Below, piece by piece: positions 15,729 to 23,424 of a stretch of DNA of 52,802 bases; position 1 is the first letter of the stretch; the number at the start of each line of letters is the position of its first letter. The translations under genes were made by a program, and so were the position numbers. The stretch is from a virus: positions 1 through 52,802 of the IMG/VR virus record IMGVR_UViG_3300011114_000970; one strand, written 5' to 3'. The notes beneath the pieces are model-generated. The model saw only the letters and a program-made list of their open reading frames with translations, was not told the origin of the DNA and did no database searches.

Positions 15729-18447
15729 TTCCAATTACCTTCCATTTTTCAATTTGCATCATTCTTATTCCGTTCCCACCCATTTTCCCTCTTGCGAGGA
15801 TTATAGCGCCAATCGGGACAGATTCTAATATTTCTTTGCCCATTCTTTCGTAATCTTTTCTACGGATTGTAAGAATTGCAAGACCTGTATCGTCTTTTAC
15901 CGTGATGTTAAGCCAATAACGAAATTTACGATCAAAATCAGTTATGACTCCTCCACGTTTCATAACATTACCTGTTTCAAGAGCGTCTCGTAAATTCTTT
16001 TCAGTCATAATTCCAATAACGACTCGTTCAGACGAGTCGGCTTCTAAATCATTACACTTAGTTAACTCCCAGCCTTCTTTGAGACCGTGCTTGCGAGGGT
16101 TTGCATACCAATCTCCAAAGCGAGCTGTGAAAGGATACGGATCTGGCCATTTCAGTTTTGGGTTTTCCATTTTGGAGGTTATACTTGGTGGCAGAACCTT
16201 TCCTGTTACCCGAGAGTCAAGCACCTTCTGCGCCATCTTGGGTCCAATCCCATGCACAGCGATCAATCCACCGTAAATTGCATCACCTTTAGCTGCCCAA
16301 CTGGCTTCAGATTTGTCTTTGTCGAATGCGACGTATTTGAAACCTTCAGCAGTGATTTCTCGAAGCAGTTTCAAAACAGCGTCATCATCAGAAGTATGAC
16401 GCAAAGCGGCTGCGCAAAATTCCAATGGATGGTGATGTTTTAACCAAGCTGTCCAAGCAGAAATAACAGAATATGCCGCTGCATGAGCTTTTACGAATGC
16501 GTATGAGCCTGCATGCATCATTGAATTCCAAACTTCTAAAGCTACTTCTTTTTTGATATCTTGCTGTTCTGCGCCTGCTAAAAATTTATCACGGAATTGG
16601 TCGAAATATTCTTTACCCAAAGACTTTGACATTGCTCTTCTTAGAGCTGTTAATTCTGGCCAGCCTAATTTCCCCATATCTCTTCCAAGGAACAAAATCT
16701 GCTCTTGGTAAACAACAACACCTTCTGTTTGCTCTGTCCATTTTTTATGAATCTCATGATAATAGCTCGGGATCTCTTTGCCGTTACGTACTTCGAGGAA
16801 TTTCTTAGCGCCGCCAGATTGTAATGGTCCAGGACGAGCCAATGAAGTTAAGGCAACGATATCGTTGAAATTCTTGACTTCAAATTGCCTGAGCAATTGC
16901 CTAGCTGCGTCTCCTTCAATTTGAAAAACTCCTGTAATCTTTTGACTGTTCAGCAGCGAATAAACTTCTGGTGCGTGGATGTCGATATCTGTTATCTTTT
17001 TGCCGACTTTGTCTAAGGTCTCTTGCACAATGTCCAGTGTTTTTAGACCCAATGCATCCAGCTTCATCAAATTCAAAGACTCAGCTTGATATTTGTCTAT
17101 CTGTCCAATGCCTTCTGCAGTGACGGAACAGTAGTCTGCTACAGGCGTATTGCAGATGATAACACCAGCAGCGTGTACGCCAGCGTGCGAAGCATGCCCT
17201 TCTAGTGCGCCTGAATTACGGAATCCAGGATGTTTTTCTAATAATTCACGTCCCGCCTTCAATGCTTCCATTGTATCAGTCAAACAAAATGCAGCTCGAG
17301 AATCTCCCGAAGATCGCTCAATCATATTGTCACGAATTTCTGCAGTCTCCCAAACAGGAATTTTCATACGCTTTCCGACTGTTGCCAAGATTGACCTAGG
17401 CTTTAAACGATTCACATTTCCTAGCCTTGCAATACTTTCTGCTCCGTATTTCCCTTTTAGATATTCAAACAATTCGTCTCGGCGATCTCCAGGAAAATCC
17501 ATGTCAATGTCAGGCAAATCGATTCTGGTTATATCTACGAATCGTTCAAACAGCAATCCGTATTCAATCGGGTCAAGTTCAGTTATCCCGAGCAAATAAC
17601 ATATGATTGACCCTGAAGATGAACCTCGTCCAGGACCAACGAGCATACGTTCACGAGCCCAACGAATTAAATCATAAACCATTAAGAAATAAGATTCAAA
17701 CTTCTTTTCTCTGATTACGCCTAATTCACGTTGCAATCGAGCTTCGTATTCCTCACCGAAACCCTTTGGAAAACGCCAGCTGATCCCTTTCCTTGCTTCT
17801 GCTTCTAGATCGCCTTCTACGACCATATTTTCAGCTACAGGAAGCTTTATTGGCTCGAATCGCTCTGCAATTTCTTCCCAAGAGACAGAAAGTGGGTGAA
17901 TTTCATTTATTTCCCGCTGCGACCACCAATGCTGCGAGTGTGCACCCAACCGCACTCCGAGCAATTCTGCATACTTGCGGTCTGTCGGAGCAGGATATCG
18001 CACATCGGAAACAAAGAAAAGTGGTAATTTCTTTTTATATGCCCACGCTTTATTAATCTCATTTTTCAATGGATTTAAAGGCGATAAATCGATTACCATA
18101 TCTGCAGCTTGAATTCTGCTTATATCAGCTGTGTGGGGGAATACCAAAAGATTATCAGAAAATTCAGTATCATAACTAATTCCCGCACTGTGGCGATATA
18201 ATTCTCTAACCCCCTCTTGGTTCTTTGCTAACACTTTGCAGGATCGTTCTTCATCTTTTATTAATAACTCTGCACCGAGGATGGGTTGCAATCCTGCCTT
18301 TTCTGCAGCTTTGAAAAAAGGCACATGCCCCCAAGTTCCTGTGTCACAAATGGCTGGTTGTGTATAGCCTAAATCTATGGCTCGTTTTATGACTTTGTCA
18401 ATTGGACCAAAACAATTACCGAATGAAAATTCTGACCTAGTGAGCAT
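15721..18447 (-). CDS. dnaE: DnaE-like DNA polymerase III alpha subunit
   Basis: Replicative C-family polymerase of 908 aa; bacterial alpha subunits are near 1160. Numbered from ATG 18447, the palm shows GPGRGSSSGSI then PDIDMDF with catalytic Asp313 and Asp315. The third Asp is Asp464 in MKLDALGLKTLDI. Fingers motifs follow (GVFQIEG, SLARPGPLQSGG, VVVYQEQ, LRRAMSKSLGK), a helix-hairpin-helix (AVHGIGPKMAQKVL) and a C-terminal OB-like part. The N-terminal PHP domain is degenerate: SEFSFG replaces the usual His-containing metal motif, so proofreading likely comes from the adjacent DnaQ-like protein. I prefer ATG 18447 (AAGG six bases upstream) over TTG 18468. It overlaps the exonuclease gene by 11 bases. 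Confidence 0.95.
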   Translation of the reverse strand: MLTRSEFSFGNCFGPIDKVIKRAIDLGYTQPAICDTGTWGHVPFFKAAEKAGLQPILGAELLIKDEERSCKVLAKNQEGVRELYRHSAGISYDTEFSDNLLVFPHTADISRIQAADMVIDLSPLNPLKNEINKAWAYKKKLPLFFVSDVRYPAPTDRKYAELLGVRLGAHSQHWWSQREINEIHPLSVSWEEIAERFEPIKLPVAENMVVEGDLEAEARKGISWRFPKGFGEEYEARLQRELGVIREKKFESYFLMVYDLIRWARERMLVGPGRGSSSGSIICYLLGITELDPIEYGLLFERFVDITRIDLPDIDMDFPGDRRDELFEYLKGKYGAESIARLGNVNRLKPRSILATVGKRMKIPVWETAEIRDNMIERSSGDSRAAFCLTDTMEALKAGRELLEKHPGFRNSGALEGHASHAGVHAAGVIICNTPVADYCSVTAEGIGQIDKYQAESLNLMKLDALGLKTLDIVQETLDKVGKKITDIDIHAPEVYSLLNSQKITGVFQIEGDAARQLLRQFEVKNFNDIVALTSLARPGPLQSGGAKKFLEVRNGKEIPSYYHEIHKKWTEQTEGVVVYQEQILFLGRDMGKLGWPELTALRRAMSKSLGKEYFDQFRDKFLAGAEQQDIKKEVALEVWNSMMHAGSYAFVKAHAAAYSVISAWTAWLKHHHPLEFCAAALRHTSDDDAVLKLLREITAEGFKYVAFDKDKSEASWAAKGDAIYGGLIAVHGIGPKMAQKVLDSRVTGKVLPPSITSKMENPKLKWPDPYPFTARFGDWYANPRKHGLKEGWELTKCNDLEADSSERVVIGIMTEKNLRDALETGNVMKRGGVITDFDRKFRYWLNITVKDDTGLAILTIRRKDYERMGKEILESVPIGAIILARGKMGGNGIRMMQIEKWKVIGND

Positions 18448-18964
18448 CGAGCGCCTTATAGCATTCAAACAGAGCTTTTACGTCGTCCAATGCCCTGTGA
18501 GTCTGAGCGAGTGGTTTTCCCTGAGTGTGTTCATAAAGTTCTGTTAATTTCATGCGCCTACCTTTTATGTGCATCGTTGAATCGACGGTACATATCTGAT
18601 TCGGAGGGAAAGGGAATCTCCTCTCCCATCCGCAGCGGAGTAATTCAAAATAGAGTACATCTCTATCGAATGCTAAATTATGCGCTATTAAAGTGTTTGC
18701 ACCTAAAAAGAATTCAGCTAACTCAGGAATTATTTCTTCTATATGACGTTTACCTTTTAACTGCTCTGGCTTTATACCTGTAATTTTTGTTATTTCCGCA
18801 GAAATTTCTTGCTTTGGATCGATCAGCTCACTCAGCTCTGCAACAACATTCATTGACTCCGTTACCTTTATAGCACCGATTTCAATAATTTTTGGTTGCA
18901 GCTCTAAGTCAGAAGAGCTGGGCAGTGTTAAGCCTGTTGTTTCAAAGTCAAGGAGAATTATCAT
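18437..18964 (-). CDS. dnaQ: DnaQ-like 3'-5' exonuclease (epsilon-type proofreader)
   Basis: 175 aa, a complete DEDDh exonuclease. Motif I is LLDFETTGL (Asp6, Glu8), motif II AHNLAFDRDVL (Asp100) and motif III THRALDDVKAL (His156, Asp161). The family removes mismatched 3' nucleotides. The gene directly precedes and overlaps the DnaE-like polymerase, so the pair should act as a phage alpha-epsilon core. A clamp-binding peptide is not obvious. Length matches the catalytic domain of bacterial epsilon without its C-terminal tail. Start ATG 18964 lies 17 bases inside the upstream gene. Confidence 0.93.
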   Translation of the reverse strand: MIILLDFETTGLTLPSSSDLELQPKIIEIGAIKVTESMNVVAELSELIDPKQEISAEITKITGIKPEQLKGKRHIEEIIPELAEFFLGANTLIAHNLAFDRDVLYFELLRCGWERRFPFPPNQICTVDSTMHIKGRRMKLTELYEHTQGKPLAQTHRALDDVKALFECYKALDAH

Positions 18965-19241
18965 TAGTCAGCTCTTCAAGCATAGCGGCATAAACGGAAA
19001 GGTCGTGAGCAGAATCTCTATGACCGCCATGATCTAAATTCTCTGCGTAGCGCATTATCTTGCTAACGCACTGGACAAGAATCCCAAAACGATTATGCGA
19101 TTCAAAAGAATCTAACTCTAACCCTTTGGGGAACATTGCAGCCATAACTTTTCCATACTTTTTGTAATTATCTCCGTAAAGTTTATTACGTTGCTCATAG
19201 GTGTCAGCGCAATCACGTAACAATTCTGGAACAGTTTTCAT
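18948..19241 (-). CDS. MazG/DUF6378-like helical protein, possible NTP pyrophosphohydrolase
   Basis: 97 aa, all-helical. Conserved landmarks are YEQRNKLYGDNYKKYGKVMA, ESHNRFGILVQCVSKIMRY and GHRDSAHDLSVYAAMLEEL. This Y-GDN / H-DS-DL-Y pattern is shared by a phage family usually called DUF6378 or MazG-like, related to all-alpha nucleotide pyrophosphohydrolases that hydrolyse NTPs or dNTPs. Metal-binding acidic residues are plausible (Glu and Asp in the last helix), but activity is not shown. Position between the HAD phosphatase and exonuclease supports a nucleotide-metabolism role. Start overlaps the previous stop (ATGA). Confidence 0.65.
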   Translation of the reverse strand: MKTVPELLRDCADTYEQRNKLYGDNYKKYGKVMAAMFPKGLELDSFESHNRFGILVQCVSKIMRYAENLDHGGHRDSAHDLSVYAAMLEELTNDNSP

Positions 19242-19660
19242 ACTAAAACTCCCTTAACTCCTAGTTCACGATACATCTCAACGATGTCTTGGCGATCGTC
19301 ATATGCTTTTTCAATTTCAAACATTTGTAGTTTTAGCATTTTGATTACATCTCTTTTTAATTCAACAGAGTGGCGATGGTCGTCGTTACCACGCATGATA
19401 AGGACTTTGTAATCGAAGCAATTATCATGCAGCCAGGATTTTGTTTTCTTTCTCATGTATTCTGGTCTGGCTGTAAGGAAAAATACATCAACAGGAGATT
19501 CGTCAACAATATGACGATTTATAACCAAATCACCACCACAATGCAAATGATACTCGTGGTATTTATGATCACCATCTGCAGCTTGAGGATCGATCATCCA
19601 ATGACGCCAGTCATCTTGACTTATGGTGTTGTCTAAATCAACAATACGGATTGTTCTCAT
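19238..19660 (-). CDS. HAD-family phosphatase, polynucleotide 3'-phosphatase-like
   Basis: 140 aa. HAD motif I is IVDLDNTIS (Asp8, Asp10), motif II FFLTARPEYMRKKTK, and motif IV AYDDRQDIVEMY. A compact HAD with motif II 'TARPE' resembles the phosphatase domain of T4-type polynucleotide kinase and related phage enzymes that trim 3' phosphates or dephosphorylate nucleotides. No kinase P-loop is present, so this is phosphatase only. It overlaps ThyX by one base (TAATG) and the MazG-like gene by four. DNA or RNA end repair or dNMP turnover are both possible. Confidence 0.8.
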   Translation of the reverse strand: MRTIRIVDLDNTISQDDWRHWMIDPQAADGDHKYHEYHLHCGGDLVINRHIVDESPVDVFFLTARPEYMRKKTKSWLHDNCFDYKVLIMRGNDDHRHSVELKRDVIKMLKLQMFEIEKAYDDRQDIVEMYRELGVKGVLV

Positions 19661-20397
19661 TATGATTTCCTTATCAAGTCAATAGCCTTTGCAATTTCCC
19701 ACCCCAAACCCTTGCCAGTGGTTATCCCGATTTCTTTTGCAGCTTTTTCTAACATCTCAATGGCAACGTCAATATCGGATTCAAAGAATGGTGCAGTCCA
19801 TGGCCAAACTGCAAGTATAAGTCGTTCCATTTCTCGAACGATTTCTCCATATTCTCCCTGTGCACGTAGCGACTTGCGTGCTTTGATTAGGTCGGTAACG
19901 GAACGGAAATTATATTTACAGATAATATTGCATTCTGTGTTCAAAGGCATAATCCCACGAGCGTCTTCGAGTGCTACGCCAGAATCAACTAGCTCTCTAT
20001 AAAAACTCCTAGCTGTATTAGCAGCATCGCGATAGATATCCAGCTGAACTGTATTCATTTTCCTGCCCTCGACAACAGCCAATTCAGACGCATCCGTTAC
20101 ACGCATCGATTGCATTGCGTAAGAAGCAGTCCTAGTTCTTGTTATTTGCTGCGCTACAGCTCGACTAATTCCACTGAGCAGGAAGGTCACGTCGACAAAC
20201 TCCCACGAGCTCTTGATTGTTTTAGCCATGTAGTCTAGCTCTGCTTTTTTCTTCTCTGGAGACCAGCTTTGTATTTCTTCCATCAATCCAGCAGAAAGAT
20301 TCAAACGAGTCTGTTTTGTAAAGATCATAACATCTGCAGCGTGCCAGACTTGGTCAGGTCTGCCAAGACCTGTATAATTCATTAATTCAATTTCCAT
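19660..20397 (-). CDS. thyX: ThyX-like flavin-dependent thymidylate synthase
   Basis: 245 aa. The ThyX signature appears as RTRTASYAMQSMR (residues 87-99). It matches RHRxxSxxxxSxR at every fixed position except that the middle His is Thr. The C-terminal substrate region is present (CNIICKYNFRSVTDLIKAR, then AQGEYGEIVREM). ThyX makes dTMP from dUMP using FAD, methylene-tetrahydrofolate and NADPH. AAGGAG lies eight bases before ATG 20397. It sits among nucleotide-metabolism genes. The His-to-Thr change touches the FAD/dUMP site, so altered activity cannot be excluded. Confidence 0.9.
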   Translation of the reverse strand: MEIELMNYTGLGRPDQVWHAADVMIFTKQTRLNLSAGLMEEIQSWSPEKKKAELDYMAKTIKSSWEFVDVTFLLSGISRAVAQQITRTRTASYAMQSMRVTDASELAVVEGRKMNTVQLDIYRDAANTARSFYRELVDSGVALEDARGIMPLNTECNIICKYNFRSVTDLIKARKSLRAQGEYGEIVREMERLILAVWPWTAPFFESDIDVAIEMLEKAAKEIGITTGKGLGWEIAKAIDLIRKS

Positions 20398-20549
20398 GGT
20401 GGTACTCCTTCAGTAATAATTCTTTTTTCTAAAACTGCTATAACTTGTAGCAGCTCTTCTTTGGTTATATCTTCTCTTAAAACATACGACTTAATTACTT
20501 CTAACGTGAACTTAACACCTTCATCGAATGCTTCGACTAAAGGACTCAT
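20382..20549 (-). CDS. 55-aa acidic helical protein ahead of thyX
   Basis: ATG at 20549 overlaps the flavoprotein stop (ATGA), and the TAA lies 16 bases inside thyX, so it fills the gap completely. The product, SPLVEAFDEGVKFTLEVIKS then REDITKEELLQVIAVLEKRI, is amphipathic helical with many Glu and Lys. Its 3' end contains the ribosome site of thyX, suggesting coupling. No family recognised; could be a small regulator or scaffold. Confidence 0.6.
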   Translation of the reverse strand: MSPLVEAFDEGVKFTLEVIKSYVLREDITKEELLQVIAVLEKRIITEGVPPWKLN

Positions 20550-21451
20550 TTTAGGCTTTCTAATTTACGAGTGTATGAATCTGCATTAACTAAACGCTTA
20601 ATTACATTAAGATCGTGCAGCACATCGTCCAAAAGAATGTTGCGCCAAGTAGCAAATCTTCCTAAAGAATAAATTTGATGATTGTGCGACAGTATTTCTA
20701 CAATATGCCTTCTTGAAGATTCATCAATAGGAGAAATTTTACCATAGGACTGTTTATGAGTGACGTCAATTACAGAAACGTCATCATAAGTTAGCCCAAA
20801 GGAAAATAAAATTTCATCCAAATCAGCTTCTCCATACAAAGGATCTTCCACTGATTCCATAATAAGCAAGTCGCCAGTTATAGAAGCACGATAAACAGGA
20901 GTTAGTGGAGAGGGGTAGTAAATCGTTTGAAAAACATCTGCATTTTTAACTCTGAATCGTTGCACTCGAATAGGGGAAAATTTAAATTGCAGCTTGTCCA
21001 TTCCCGTGATGCCGCTAAGAGTGATCATCTTGTTCATGGGGATGGTACTTATGATCGGACGATCTAAAGGTAATTCTTTAACAGGAGAGTCCCAGTGCAC
21101 TCGATGACCGACTTGGCTTATCAATTGTAAAAGAAAATCTTCTGGGGCAATATATCGATCAACTGCTTCTATATTCCAAATCGACCGATCGAAATATCCA
21201 CCTGTAACTTTGTAAGAATATAAATTAGACATCTGAATATTAGGCTGGTGAAACGCTCCTTCCATCCAGATGTTTTTATAAACTCGAATCTTGCGGAAAG
21301 GAACACCAACAGCGTCCCCAACAGCAGAAGAGCGGAAGCGCAAAACAGCTCTGTGGGACTGAGCGTCCCGAGAGGCTGCTTCGAATACTGACGCTTGCGG
21401 ATTAACTGCAGCAGCAATTAGCCCTGAGAGACCAGCGCCAAGTATAATCAT
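20546..21451 (-). CDS. FAD-binding protein, UDP-galactopyranose mutase/amine-oxidase-like fold
   Basis: 301 aa from ATG 21451, which overlaps the DUF932 stop (ATGA). An upstream GTG would place eight extra residues before the dinucleotide fold and is less likely. The N-terminus MIILGAGLSGLIAA is a GxGxxG FAD-binding beta-alpha-beta. Family landmarks are HRAVLRFRSSAVGDAVG, VISTIPMNKMITL-like ISTIPM, YRASITGDLLIMESVE and the C-terminal FAD-contact segment SLGRFATWRNILLDD. The last is like the GR-x-W element of UDP-galactopyranose mutase. Proteins of this type occur in phages without a known substrate. The neighbour ThyX also uses FAD. Sugar mutase activity is not established. Confidence 0.75.
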   Translation of the reverse strand: MIILGAGLSGLIAAAVNPQASVFEAASRDAQSHRAVLRFRSSAVGDAVGVPFRKIRVYKNIWMEGAFHQPNIQMSNLYSYKVTGGYFDRSIWNIEAVDRYIAPEDFLLQLISQVGHRVHWDSPVKELPLDRPIISTIPMNKMITLSGITGMDKLQFKFSPIRVQRFRVKNADVFQTIYYPSPLTPVYRASITGDLLIMESVEDPLYGEADLDEILFSFGLTYDDVSVIDVTHKQSYGKISPIDESSRRHIVEILSHNHQIYSLGRFATWRNILLDDVLHDLNVIKRLVNADSYTRKLESLK

Positions 21452-22185
21452 ACGAATGCCTCTGCAATTTCCCACAGCTTCATATTGACCTTGATCGTGT
21501 TGTCCATAGCACGAATGCCGTGCGTACGAGTGGCTCGACCATTACGTGATCGACCGACTACGCCACCTTTGATCATGTTTTCTTGAACCCGATTAAAAAC
21601 ACGCCAAAGATCTTCACCTTTGTCCTCGTCTCTACGAGCTTCGAGTAAAGAATTAGGCATAACACGACCACCCCAAAAAGCAGAGGCTAAAACAGAGAAT
21701 TGAGTGATTTGCGAGGCAGTTAAAATCCGTTTCTTAAACAGTTCAACTCGACGAGCTGCTTCTTGAGCTGCTTTGATAACTTTATTTGCTTCTTCAATAA
21801 CTCTCTCTGCAGTAACGTCAATATGGCGAATGCGCACAGAATCAATCTCGTGCGACTTAACGATCAATCCGTTAGAACAGATCATACGGAACATACCTGC
21901 TTCCATACGTAAAGACGAGCTGCCGTCGTTGGCGTTAATCAAAAGAATTTCAGGCACAGATCCATTGATTTCTTTTAGGTAAGATTCGTGACGCATACGT
22001 ACAAAATGCCGCACAACACGAGGATCACGCTTACGTGGCTTTAGCTGATTTGCTTGCGTAACACGGAAACCTTCCTCACGCATTAGCTCGACAACAGCTC
22101 CTGTGCTGATTAGGTCATATTTAGCAGACAATTTTTCGTATTTAATTCCGTCAATAGCTGCTTCGGGGAGTAATAATTCAGTCAT
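21448..22185 (-). CDS. DUF932 family phage protein
   Basis: 245 aa. The segment SLRMEAGMFRMICSNGLIVK (residues 91-110), together with VRHFVRMRHESYL and the terminal RATRTHGIRAMDNTIKVNMK, matches the DUF932 / plasmid-phage family. Members are found beside replication or recombination genes, but their biochemical role is not settled. AAGGAA lies upstream of ATG 22185. It is between an HTH protein and a flavoprotein in the minus operon, suggesting an early role in replication or takeover. Confidence 0.8.
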   Translation of the reverse strand: MTELLLPEAAIDGIKYEKLSAKYDLISTGAVVELMREEGFRVTQANQLKPRKRDPRVVRHFVRMRHESYLKEINGSVPEILLINANDGSSSLRMEAGMFRMICSNGLIVKSHEIDSVRIRHIDVTAERVIEEANKVIKAAQEAARRVELFKKRILTASQITQFSVLASAFWGGRVMPNSLLEARRDEDKGEDLWRVFNRVQENMIKGGVVGRSRNGRATRTHGIRAMDNTIKVNMKLWEIAEAFV

Positions 22186-22194
22186 GATAATTCC

Positions 22195-22395
22195 TTAGTT
22201 AAAAAAGGTTTTTATTTTCTGCCAAAAAGTCTTTTTGACTTTTGGTTTTACAACAACAGTGGCTTTTTTTAATTGCTTAGCCTTGTGCTTCACTTGATAA
22301 ACGTACTGCTCAGAACAGCCAACACTAGCAGCGATTTGTTTTACACTAACACCTTTCGAATCCATCTCACGGATTAATTGAGCTCTGTTTTTCAT
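22195..22395 (-). CDS. Small helix-turn-helix DNA-binding protein (66 aa)
   Basis: I start at ATG 22395, which has GGAG six bases upstream; a longer upstream frame would read across two other tiny genes. The N-terminal half is a clear HTH: QLIREMDSKGVSVKQIAASV then GCSEQYVYQVKHKAKQ, resembling resolvase/sigma-type HTH. The C-terminal half is very basic (VVVKPKVKKTFWQKIKTFF). Probably a transcriptional regulator or DNA-bound accessory factor of the early operon. Its start overlaps the stop of the preceding membrane peptide (ATGA). Confidence 0.7.
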   Translation of the reverse strand: MKNRAQLIREMDSKGVSVKQIAASVGCSEQYVYQVKHKAKQLKKATVVVKPKVKKTFWQKIKTFFN

Positions 22396-22484
22396 TGTAC
22401 ACTCCATAAAAACATCAAAGAAAATAGGATGGCAGTTAAAATAACCGCCACCCACTCGTACCAAGGTTCTCCTAGGAATTTCAA
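22392..22484 (-). CDS. 30-aa membrane peptide with TTG start
   Basis: The TTG at 22484 overlaps the stop of the preceding mini-gene, and its TGA overlaps the ATG of the HTH gene. GAGG is a few bases upstream. The product (M)KFLGEPWYEWVAVILTAILF then SLMFLWSVQ is one membrane segment with a short acidic, aromatic front. Linked stop-start overlaps on both sides argue for real translation despite the size. Function unknown; could be an antiholin-like or host-membrane-acting peptide. Confidence 0.5.
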   Translation of the reverse strand: MKFLGEPWYEWVAVILTAILFSLMFLWSVQ

Positions 22485-22585
22485 AACAACCTCGAAACAA
22501 CCCAAACAATTGTGGAGTAGATAATTAAATCAGCTACAAAAAAGTAAGGGAAATATTGACGGGAACGAAATTTTAAGACTTTCAT
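22481..22585 (-). CDS. 34-aa membrane peptide
   Basis: ATG 22585 overlaps the preceding stop (ATGA) and has AAGGAG seven bases upstream, an excellent ribosome site. The product starts MKVLKFRSRQYFPYFFVADL and continues IIYSTIVWVVSRLF: a basic N-terminus followed by one membrane-spanning segment. Positive-inside topology would place the N-terminus in the cytoplasm. No family recognised. Confidence 0.55.
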   Translation of the reverse strand: MKVLKFRSRQYFPYFFVADLIIYSTIVWVVSRLF

Positions 22586-23004
22586 TTGCTGGCTCCTTCG
22601 AGGACTTTTGCGTTTAGTTTGGTGATAAAAGAAATAAGCTGATCTGCTGATGTTACTTTTTCAGCATCAAGGCGATCGAAAGCAACCTTGAGTAAACGAT
22701 CAAGTTCGATATTGCGATCGATTGAATCAGCAATCGCTTGCACTAGGACTGCGTATTCGTCTGCACTGAGAGTGTCAGCCATATCACTGTCACAGATTTC
22801 GTCCGACCAAACCATCTCTGCGTCGTGTGCAGAAATAAGCTCGTTGTCGTCGCCTAAATCCAACCAATAACGTACGCCATCAACTTCGGCGTAGTACTGG
22901 TCGCTAACCCAACCACTGTGGGGGTTAGTCCATTGCTCGTAAGAGTTGCGACGCAGGTAGTCACCCTGCTTTTGAGTTAAGTAATACTTCGTATAAGTTT
23001 TCAT
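22582..23004 (-). CDS. Acidic phage protein of unknown function (140 aa)
   Basis: Starts at ATG 23004 behind the leader ACTGGAGAAACTT, which is nearly identical to the leader of the gene upstream. The product has a Tyr/Trp-rich front (YYLTQKQGDYLRRNSYEQW; YYAEVDGVRYWLDLGDDNEL) and a helical acidic back (DIDR-like IADSIDRNIELDRLLKVAFD). Net charge looks strongly negative, as in DNA-mimic or protein-inhibitor proteins, but no family is recognised. The well-placed ribosome site suggests high early expression. Confidence 0.65.
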   Translation of the reverse strand: MKTYTKYYLTQKQGDYLRRNSYEQWTNPHSGWVSDQYYAEVDGVRYWLDLGDDNELISAHDAEMVWSDEICDSDMADTLSADEYAVLVQAIADSIDRNIELDRLLKVAFDRLDAEKVTSADQLISFITKLNAKVLEGASK

Positions 23005-23022
23005 AAGTTTCTCCAGTTTAGA

Positions 23023-23319
23023 TTAAGCAACTACTTGAACACGTTCAGTTTTTACAGTAATCACCGAAGTAATTTTTGTAAACTTCTGAATTAATTCTTC
23101 GGGGGCATTTAACTCCGCTGCAAGACCTTTGCCGTCCAACGTACCACGTTGTGACAATGTAATTTTGCAAACGAAATCATGACCAAGTGTAGCACCTTCA
23201 CCGAACTCGTTTGCGACTGCTGCTTTGAGTTCTTTAGCACGTGCTTCAAGCAATTTGATTTGCTCGTTGATCATTCCAAGTTCGTCTACTACAGAGGTGT
23301 TTTGGTTGTTTGTTTTCAT
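23023..23319 (-). CDS. Small coiled-coil phage protein (98 aa), DUF7173-like
   Basis: I choose ATG 23319 (GGAG six bases upstream) rather than a longer open frame that would read back into the promoter. The product has an N-terminal coiled coil (GMINEQIKLLEARAKELKAA). A beta-alpha part follows (KITLSQRGTLDGKGLAAEL; ITSVITVKTERVQVVA). The coil plus 'SxRxTLD ... TxVxTVRV' layout resembles a family of small phage proteins I recall as DUF7173. Function unknown. First gene after promoter-like element P1. Confidence 0.65.
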   Translation of the reverse strand: MKTNNQNTSVVDELGMINEQIKLLEARAKELKAAVANEFGEGATLGHDFVCKITLSQRGTLDGKGLAAELNAPEELIQKFTKITSVITVKTERVQVVA

Positions 23320-23365
23320 CAGTTTCTCCAGTTTAAACCGCTCGAAAATTTCGATCGGTATAGCA

Positions 23366-23413
23366 ATTATGAGCGAAAAGTTCCACAAAGGCAACAACTT
23401 TCTTCATATTTTT
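23366..23413 (-). promoter_or_regulatory. Promoter-like element P1 (copy 1 of a 48-bp repeat)
   Basis: Read on the minus strand, -35 TTGCCT (23394-23389), a 17-bp spacer and -10 CATAAT (23371-23366), with a shared A/T-rich upstream part AAAAATATGAAGAAAGTTGT. The whole 48-bp block aligns without gaps to 23977-24024. The -10 is 47 bases before ATG 23319. Host sigma70-type recognition is inferred from spacing. Confidence 0.7.
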
Positions 23414-23424
23414 ATAAAATATTT

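Noticed and set aside
17150-17599. Plus-strand 149-codon frame inside the polymerase gene
   Set aside because: Antisense shadow of a strongly conserved dnaE-like coding region; no ribosome site or promoter.
18448-18468. TTG start for the polymerase seven codons upstream
   Set aside because: ATG 18447 has AAGG at good spacing and leaves a shorter overlap with the exonuclease gene.
18948-21451. DNA hypermodification pathway built from ThyX-like, HAD and FAD proteins
   Set aside because: No nucleotide kinase, glycosyl- or aminotransferase, or other hypermodification enzyme is seen; the genes fit ordinary nucleotide metabolism better.
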